From Pseudomonadota bacterium (GTDB lineage: Bacteria > Pseudomonadota > Alphaproteobacteria > Rhizobiales > Xanthobacteraceae): a stretch of 18,405 nt of DNA. How positions within the stretch are numbered: position 1 is the stretch's first letter; every line of letters starts with the position of its first letter. The DNA is taken from positions 1 to 18,405 of the forward strand of contig JAEYAU010000216.1 of NCBI GenBank assembly GCA_023404705.1, read 5' to 3'. The position numbers and the translations under genes were made by a program. Of this stretch, positions 13,954-18,405 are shown in pieces. Below the pieces are notes generated by a model that saw only the letters and a program-made list of their open reading frames with translations, was not told the origin of the DNA and searched no databases.

Positions 13954-15867
13954 ATGGACGCCCGCACCAGCCGCTATTTCGATGTCTATGCGCGCAGCAT
14001 GAAGGACCCGGAAGGGTTCTGGGCCGAGGCCGCGCAGGAGATCGACTGGTACGAGCCCGCAAGCAAGGTGTTCGATCCGTCGGCGGGCGTCTATGGGCGC
14101 TGGTTCGTCGGCGCCTCCTGTAACACCTGCTACAACGCGATCGACCGCCATGTCGCGGGCGGGCGCGCCGAGCAGGCCGCGATCATCTACGATTCACCGG
14201 TCACCAACACCAAGCGCCGCATCAGCTATGCGGAGCTGCTCGCCGAGGTGAAGACCTTCGCGGCCGTGCTGAAGGATTTCGGCGTCGCCAAGGGCGACCG
14301 CGTGATCATCTACATGCCGATGGTGCCCGAGGCGCTGGTCGCCATGTATGCCTGCGCGCGCATCGGCGCGGTGCATTCGGTGGTGTTCGGCGGCTTTGCC
14401 GCCAAGGAGCTCGCAACGCGCATCGACGATGCGAAGCCGAGGCTGATCCTCTCGGCGAGCTGCGGCATCGAGGGCGCGCGCGTTGTCCCGTACAAGCCGC
14501 TGCTCGACGAGGCGATCCGGCTCGCGAGCCACAAGCCAGAGGCCTGCCTCATCCTGCAGCGGCCGCAGACGGAAGCGCCGCTCACCGGGGGCCGCGATCA
14601 CGATTGGGCGGAGCTCACGGCGGCCGCGAAGCGCGACGGCAAGTCCGCGGACTGCGTGCCGGTGCTCGCGACCGACCCGCTCTACATCCTCTACACCTCG
14701 GGCACGACCGGCATTCCGAAGGGCGTGGTGCGCGACAATGGCGGACATCTGGTCGCGCTGAAATGGTCGATGAAAAATCTCTACGGCGTCGATCCGGGCG
14801 AGACCTATTGGGCCGCGTCCGATATCGGCTGGGTGGTCGGCCATTCCTATATCGTTTATGCGCCGCTGTTTCATGGCTGCACGACGATCCTCTACGAGGG
14901 TAAGCCGGTCGGCACGCCCGACGCTGGCGCGTTCTGGCGCGTGATCGCGGAGCATGGCTGCTCCGCCATGTTCACGGCGCCGACCGCGTTCCGCGCCATC
15001 AAGAAGGAAGACCCGAAAGGCACGCATCTCGCCCGGTACGACCTCAGCCGCTTCCGCACGCTCTTCCTCGCGGGCGAGCGCGCGGATCCGGACACGATCG
15101 TCTGGGCCGAGAACCTGCTCAAGGTGCCGGTGATCGATCACTGGTGGCAGACCGAGACCGGCTGGTGCATCGCGGGCAACCCGATGGGCCTCGGCCAGCT
15201 TCCCGTGAAGCACGGCTCGCCGACGGTGGCGATGCCGGGTTACGACGTGCGCGTGGTGGACGAGGCCTGCCGCGAGGTCGCGAACGGGCAGATGGGCTCG
15301 ATCGTGGTCAAGCTGCCGCTGCCGCCGTCGTGCCTGCCGACGCTGTGGCAGCAGGACGAGCGCTTCAAGGAGAGCTACCTCACGGAATTCCCGGGTTACT
15401 ACAAGACCGCGGATGCGGGCTTCAAGGACGAGGACGGCTATCTCTTCATCATGGGGCGCACCGACGACATCATCAATGTCGCGGGGCATCGGCTCTCGAC
15501 GGGCGGCATGGAGGAGGTGCTGTCGAGCCATCCGGATGTCGCCGAGTGCGCGGTCATCGGCATCGCGGATCAGCTCAAGGGGGAGGTGCCGTGCGGCTTC
15601 ATCGTGCTGAAGGCCGGCGTCAACCGGCCGCCTGCCGAGATCGAGAAGGAAATCGTGGCGCTGGTGCGCGAGCGCATCGGGCCGGTCGCGGCATTCCGGC
15701 TCGTGATCACGGTGCAGCGCCTGCCGAAGACGCGCTCGGGCAAGATCCTGCGCGGCACCATGAAGAAGATCGCGGACGCGGAGCCCTGGACCATGCCGGC
15801 GACCATCGACGATCCAACGATCCTCGACGAGATCGGCACCGCGCTGAAGAGCCACGGAGTGGGCTAG
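13954..15867 (+). CDS. prpE: Propionyl-CoA synthetase
   Basis: This is a 637-residue AMP-forming ligase that converts propionate, ATP and CoA to propionyl-CoA. It has the N-terminal acyl-CoA synthetase cap (YFDVYARSMKDPEGFWAEAA), the P-loop YTSGTTGIPKG at 247-257 followed by the PrpE-typical VVRDNGGH, then ASDIGWVVGHSY, APLFHGCTTILYEGKP, DHWWQTETGW and GRTDDIINVAGHRLSTGGMEE. The C-terminal LPKTRSGKI carries Lys597, the residue acetylated in related enzymes to switch them off. PrpE fits better than Acs because of the RDNGGH and GERADPDTI segments. The start at 13954 follows a GGAGGG site. No 2-methylcitrate genes (prpBCD) are in the window; a methylmalonyl-CoA route is the usual alternative in this group. 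Confidence 0.92.
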   Translation: MDARTSRYFDVYARSMKDPEGFWAEAAQEIDWYEPASKVFDPSAGVYGRWFVGASCNTCYNAIDRHVAGGRAEQAAIIYDSPVTNTKRRISYAELLAEVKTFAAVLKDFGVAKGDRVIIYMPMVPEALVAMYACARIGAVHSVVFGGFAAKELATRIDDAKPRLILSASCGIEGARVVPYKPLLDEAIRLASHKPEACLILQRPQTEAPLTGGRDHDWAELTAAAKRDGKSADCVPVLATDPLYILYTSGTTGIPKGVVRDNGGHLVALKWSMKNLYGVDPGETYWAASDIGWVVGHSYIVYAPLFHGCTTILYEGKPVGTPDAGAFWRVIAEHGCSAMFTAPTAFRAIKKEDPKGTHLARYDLSRFRTLFLAGERADPDTIVWAENLLKVPVIDHWWQTETGWCIAGNPMGLGQLPVKHGSPTVAMPGYDVRVVDEACREVANGQMGSIVVKLPLPPSCLPTLWQQDERFKESYLTEFPGYYKTADAGFKDEDGYLFIMGRTDDIINVAGHRLSTGGMEEVLSSHPDVAECAVIGIADQLKGEVPCGFIVLKAGVNRPPAEIEKEIVALVRERIGPVAAFRLVITVQRLPKTRSGKILRGTMKKIADAEPWTMPATIDDPTILDEIGTALKSHGVG

Positions 15868-16166
15868 ATCAGGGTCGCGAAGATCGCCCAGGCGACGATC
15901 GCGATGCGGGCCGCCGTGGCGAGGCTCGGATCGCCGCGATAACGGTCGGCGCTGCGCCACACGGCGATCACGCCGAGCACGTTGTAGGGCAGCGGCAGCA
16001 GGAAGACGGCGAGCGCCAGCAGACCGGCGCCGCCCGCCGCCAGCACGCCGAAGGCGGCCGAGGTCGCGAGCAGATTGATCAGCGCGCCGTAGCCGACCGC
16101 GTAGAGCCAGAAGGCGCGGACCAGCGGGATCTCGCCGCGCGCCCATCGCATCAGATGCGCCGTCAT
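15864..16166 (-). CDS. Small membrane protein of unknown function
   Basis: This is a 100-residue protein with three hydrophobic segments: about 18-40, 45-68 and 85-100. An N-terminal RWARGEIPLVRAFWLYAVGYG, the central FLLPLPYNVLGVIAVWRSADRYRG, and a final ARIAIVAWAIFATLI give a pattern I recall from many uncharacterised alphaproteobacterial proteins. There is no known catalytic motif. It converges on prpE, and the two stop codons share the palindrome CTAG at 15864-15867, so each gene reads TAG from the same four bases. The start at 16166 lacks a clear ribosome binding site; an ATG five codons later is possible. Confidence 0.7.
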   Translation of the reverse strand: MTAHLMRWARGEIPLVRAFWLYAVGYGALINLLATSAAFGVLAAGGAGLLALAVFLLPLPYNVLGVIAVWRSADRYRGDPSLATAARIAIVAWAIFATLI

Positions 16167-16279
16167 GACTGCCGCGCCGCGATATGCACGAGGACTGGGC
16201 CTCTCCGATTCGTGATGTGACGGCGGGCAGCTTAGTCAAATGATAGGCGAGTCGGGAAACCGTCCAAGAGGAGGTCACC

Positions 16280-16735
16280 ATGCCGGACCGGTCCGGAATT
16301 CTGTCGCGCGCCGACGGCATCGCCGCGAGCTCGGCCGATGCGCTGCTGCTGATCGGTCGCCTGCTGATGGGCTGGATCTTCGTCCAGAGCGGCTGGGCCA
16401 AGATCACCAATATTCCGGGCTTCGCGAACTATCTCACGCAGAACAAGGTGCCGGGCGCCGGCGTGCTCGCCTATATCGGCGCGCCGGTGGAGTTTCTCGG
16501 CGGGCTCGCGCTGCTGCTCGGCTTTGCCACACGCTACACCTCGCTGCTGATGATCCTGTTCACGATCGTCGCGACACTGACCGCGCATCGCTATTGGGAG
16601 TTCGCCGAGCCGGCGGCGCGGCGCGCCCAGAGCAACAATTTCTTCAAGAACCTGGCGATGATCGGCGGACTGCTGTTTCTGTTCGTGAGCGGCGCGGGCC
16701 GTTTCTCGCTCGACGGCATGCTGCGGCGGCGCTGA
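16280..16735 (+). CDS. DoxX-family membrane protein
   Basis: This 151-residue protein has four hydrophobic segments and the DoxX pattern: LLIGRLLMGWIFVQSGWAKI (24-43), then APVEFLGGLALLLGFATRYTSLLMILFTIVA and a C-terminal FFKNLAMIGGLLFLFVSGAGRFSLD. DoxX proteins are inner-membrane components linked to quinone-dependent redox or thiol systems in some bacteria; many members, such as this one, have no assigned reaction. The ATG has a perfect AGGAGG 5 nt upstream (16269-16274). Its 3' end lies only 4 bp from the convergent LprI-like gene, with no room for a terminator between them. Confidence 0.9.
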   Translation: MPDRSGILSRADGIAASSADALLLIGRLLMGWIFVQSGWAKITNIPGFANYLTQNKVPGAGVLAYIGAPVEFLGGLALLLGFATRYTSLLMILFTIVATLTAHRYWEFAEPAARRAQSNNFFKNLAMIGGLLFLFVSGAGRFSLDGMLRRR

Positions 16736-16739
16736 GCCC

Positions 16740-17426
16740 TCAGGGCAGCCGGCGCACGCGCTTGTAGTCGCCTTCGACGAAGCCGTTCGCGCCGCAGGTA
16801 TGGCCCGCGAGGCGGCGCTCGGCGTCCTCGGTGACGCGGAGCATCTCGCCACGCCGGGCGAGGCGCAGCGGGCGGGCATCGTTCTCCTCGCCGGCATCGG
16901 CGCGGGCGACGCCGTTCTCGGCCGCGCTGATGCTGGCCGAGAGATCGCAGGTCCAGCGCGCGGCCGGATCGGCGGTCGCGCCCATGATCTCGTAGTGGCC
17001 CGCAAGGGTGCGGCGCACGAGCAGCCAGCCGTAGCGGTTGGTGTAGCGGCCGACGAAGGCCTCGCGCGGGTCCTTGCTGGCGGGCTCGAGCGCGAGCGCG
17101 GCGCGGCGGTCTTCCATCTCCTTGGCGAGGCAGGCCTCGTCCATCATGCAGCTCTCGCGCTGGCTGATGAACGCGGCCTGCTCCTTCGCGAGCGGGTTCC
17201 CGGCGCCCTCTTCGAGCTGGCCGCGCAGCTCGCGGCGCAGCTGCCGATAGGCCGCCGCGATCTCGCGGTCGAGGCGGGCGAGCTCGTGATTGGCGCAGAT
17301 CGCGATCTCGCTCTTGGTCGCGGCCTTGCGGCACTCGAACGAGGGCTTGGGTGCCTGCGCGAGGGAGGGAAACGCCCAGAGCGCGGCGAGGCCGGCGAGC
17401 GCTCCCAAGATCCAACTGCCGCTCAT
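16740..17426 (-). CDS. Secreted LprI-like (lysozyme-inhibitor domain) protein
   Basis: This is a 228-residue protein with a signal peptide (1-25, ...FPSLAQA). The first mature domain is LprI-like: SFECRKAATKSEIAICANHELARLDREIAAAY, with Cys32 and Cys44 probably bonded, and a second pair Cys93/Cys99 in RESCMMDEACL. A C-terminal region of about 100 residues starts at FVGRYTNRYGW and holds a third pair, Cys160/Cys211; it looks like a small beta-rich domain. LprI of Mycobacterium inhibits lysozyme, but most LprI-domain proteins of proteobacteria are untested. The AGGAGA Shine-Dalgarno lies 9 nt before the ATG. The gene is divergent from a GST gene, with an array of dyad sites between them that could control both. 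Confidence 0.85.
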   Translation of the reverse strand: MSGSWILGALAGLAALWAFPSLAQAPKPSFECRKAATKSEIAICANHELARLDREIAAAYRQLRRELRGQLEEGAGNPLAKEQAAFISQRESCMMDEACLAKEMEDRRAALALEPASKDPREAFVGRYTNRYGWLLVRRTLAGHYEIMGATADPAARWTCDLSASISAAENGVARADAGEENDARPLRLARRGEMLRVTEDAERRLAGHTCGANGFVEGDYKRVRRLP

Positions 17427-17491
17427 GACCTCTCTCCTGGGCCATATTGCTATCGAAATGGGTCGCGCCAGGCGGCTTTCACGTTCAGTTG

Positions 17492-17551
17492 ATGCACATG
17501 CATTGATCTTGCATATTTAATGCAGATGCATTAATATGCATGCAATTGCAT
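17492..17551. promoter_or_regulatory. Operator-like array of three ATGCA-N2-TGCAT dyads
   Basis: Three perfect inverted repeats ATGCA-N2-TGCAT lie at 17492-17503, 17520-17531 and 17540-17551, with start-to-start distances of 28 and 20 bp. The first two extend as a longer direct repeat (ATGCAnATGCATTnAT), and additional TGCAT or ATGCA half-sites fill the gaps. A candidate promoter for the GST gene, TTGCAT (17510-17515)-N16-TAATAT (17532-17537), falls inside the array, so a bound dimer would block it. Dyads of this size suit a MarR-type or similar winged-helix dimer; no such regulator gene is in the window. Confidence 0.65.
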
Positions 17552-17555
17552 TAAT

Positions 17556-17561
17556 GGAGAG
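17556..17561 (+). promoter_or_regulatory. Shine-Dalgarno for the right-end GST gene
   Basis: GGAGAG lies 4 nt before the GTG at 17566. It favours that GTG over the ATGs at 17536 and 17554: the first lies within the operator array, and the second overlaps this site. Confidence 0.5.
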
Positions 17562-17565
17562 TGCT

Positions 17566-18231
17566 GTGGACCTCACCCTCGTCAGCCACGACCTTTGCCC
17601 CTATGTGCAGCGCGCCGCGATCGCGCTGACCGAGAAGGGTGTGCCCTTCGAGCGTATCGATATCGATCTTGCCAACAAGCCGGACTGGTTCCTGAAGATC
17701 TCGCCGCTCGGCAAGGTGCCGCTGCTGCGCGTCGGCGACGACGTGATCTTCGAATCCGCCGTGATCCTCGAATATCTCGAGGAGACGCAGCCGAACCGGC
17801 TGCTGCCCGCGGATCCGCTGGTGCGCGCGCGGCATCGCGCAATGATCGAGTTCGGGTCGGCGATTTTGAACGACATCTGGGTGCTCGAAACGACGCCATC
17901 GCGCGAGGCGTTCACCGCGCGTGCGGCCGAGCTCGAGAAGAAGTTGGCGCGGCTCGAGACCGAAGTGAAGGGCCCGTGGTTCGCGGGAGAGCGCTTCGGC
18001 TTGGTGGATGCCGTGTTCGGCCCGGTGTTCCGATATTTCGATCTCTTCGACCGCGTGCTCGATCACGGCATGCTGGCGAACAAGCCGAAGATCGCGGTGT
18101 GGCGCAAGGCGCTCGCGGCGCGGCCCTCGGTGCGCGATGCGGTCGTTGCCGACTATCCGGAGCGGCTTGCGCGCTTCATCACGCGGCAGAACGGATATCT
18201 CGCGCAACTGATGGAGCGTAAGGCGGCGTGA
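17566..18231 (+). CDS. Glutathione S-transferase family protein with CPYVQ motif
   Basis: This 221-residue protein has a GST fold. Its thioredoxin-like domain begins DLTLVSHDLCPYVQRAAIAL, with a Cys in the glutathione site (CPYVQ). This is the omega/lambda-like arrangement, typical of thiol-transfer or dehydroascorbate-type chemistry rather than simple conjugation. SPLGKVPLL carries the cis-Pro, and FESAVILEYLEE binds glutathione. The helical C-terminal domain follows with AGERFGLVDAVFGPVFRYFD. I chose the GTG at 17566, preceded by GGAGAG; ATG starts at 17536 or 17554 remain possible. Upstream is the ATGCA dyad array. The last 31 codons lie inside a very long palindrome that continues to the window edge. 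Confidence 0.88.
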   Translation: MDLTLVSHDLCPYVQRAAIALTEKGVPFERIDIDLANKPDWFLKISPLGKVPLLRVGDDVIFESAVILEYLEETQPNRLLPADPLVRARHRAMIEFGSAILNDIWVLETTPSREAFTARAAELEKKLARLETEVKGPWFAGERFGLVDAVFGPVFRYFDLFDRVLDHGMLANKPKIAVWRKALAARPSVRDAVVADYPERLARFITRQNGYLAQLMERKAA

Positions 18232-18405
18232 GCTATCTGGCCCGCCGATCCGCAACGCAGGCGTGGGCGCCGCGCCCAGGCCTGCGTGGCGGAGCGGCGG
18301 GCCAGATCGCTCACGCCGCCTTACGCTCCATCAGTTGCGCGAGATATCCGTTCTGCCGCGTGATGAAGCGCGCAAGCCGCTCCGGATAGTCGGCAACGAC
18401 CGCAT
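18137..18405. repeat. Very long near-perfect palindrome at the window edge
   Basis: Positions x and 36542-x are complementary throughout, centred on 18271. Arms of 134 nt (18137-18270 and 18272-18405) differ at only four pairs: 18234/18308, 18248/18294, 18254/18288 and 18263/18279. All four are in the noncoding centre; the outer 97 nt, which cover the end of the GST coding region, match perfectly. The right arm ends only because the window ends, so the total length is unknown. The centre alone (18235-18307) is a terminator-like GC-rich hairpin without a T run. Confidence 0.95.
18311..18405 (-). CDS. Partial mirror copy of the GST C-terminus
   Basis: Reading the minus strand from the window edge gives 30 complete codons and a TGA identical to the end of the plus-strand GST, ending in AQLMERKAA. 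If the palindrome is genuine, this is the 3' end of a second, tail-to-tail GST gene that lies beyond the window. If it is an assembly fold-back, the gene does not exist. The sequence alone cannot decide. Confidence 0.3.
   Translation of the reverse strand, partial: AVVADYPERLARFITRQNGYLAQLMERKAA

Noticed and set aside
14194..16410. 738-codon open frame on the minus strand opposite prpE
   Set aside because: Antisense shadow of a well-conserved gene and it crosses three unrelated features.

Overview
The window looks like chromosomal DNA of a high-GC alphaproteobacterium of the Hyphomicrobiales, closest in feel to Bradyrhizobium, Xanthobacteraceae and relatives. The reasons are the bS21 protein with a long basic Gly/Pro tail, two small DUF465 (YdcH-type) proteins, tandem Bug-family binding proteins, and two interspersed palindromic repeats of the kind common in rhizobial genomes. 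No rRNA, tRNA, CRISPR array, transposase or phage gene was recognised. Genus-level placement is inference.

Layout. 91-3111 (minus): a TPR lipoprotein, rpsU (GTG start), then purE-purK overlapping by GTGA. purE has a clear sigma70-type promoter, and terminators follow purK and rpsU. 3230-4622: a short soluble diguanylate cyclase with GGDEF and I-site, then two DUF465 genes on opposite strands, the second followed by a strong terminator. 4768-8441 (plus): two tandem Bug-type periplasmic binding proteins and a GMC flavoprotein oxidoreductase, a probable uptake and oxidation set ending at a bidirectional terminator. 8530-10524 (minus): a lytic transglycosylase with a Lys/Ala-rich tail, 375 bp without a convincing gene, and a glutathione S-transferase. 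10650-10852: a mosaic palindromic repeat. 10888-13336 (minus): an acyl-CoA ligase preceded by a TauE/SafE permease. 13501-15867 (plus): a DUF962/Mpo1-like membrane protein, a rhizobial interspersed repeat, a strong leader hairpin, and propionyl-CoA synthetase prpE. 15864-17426: a small membrane protein of unknown function whose stop codon shares a CTAG with the prpE stop, a DoxX protein, and a secreted LprI-like protein. 17492-18405: an operator-like array, a Cys-type GST gene, and a very long palindrome that runs to the window edge.

Most genes are housekeeping or ordinary accessory metabolism: purine synthesis, acyl-CoA activation, solute uptake, cell wall and thiol chemistry. The two most unusual signals are at the right end. 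One is three perfect ATGCA-N2-TGCAT dyads between the divergent LprI-like and GST genes. The other is a palindrome of 269 nt (134-nt arms, four mismatches) that mirrors the 3' end of the GST gene; it is either a tail-to-tail gene duplication or a fold-back assembly artefact. I did not find a convincing wholly new multi-gene system.
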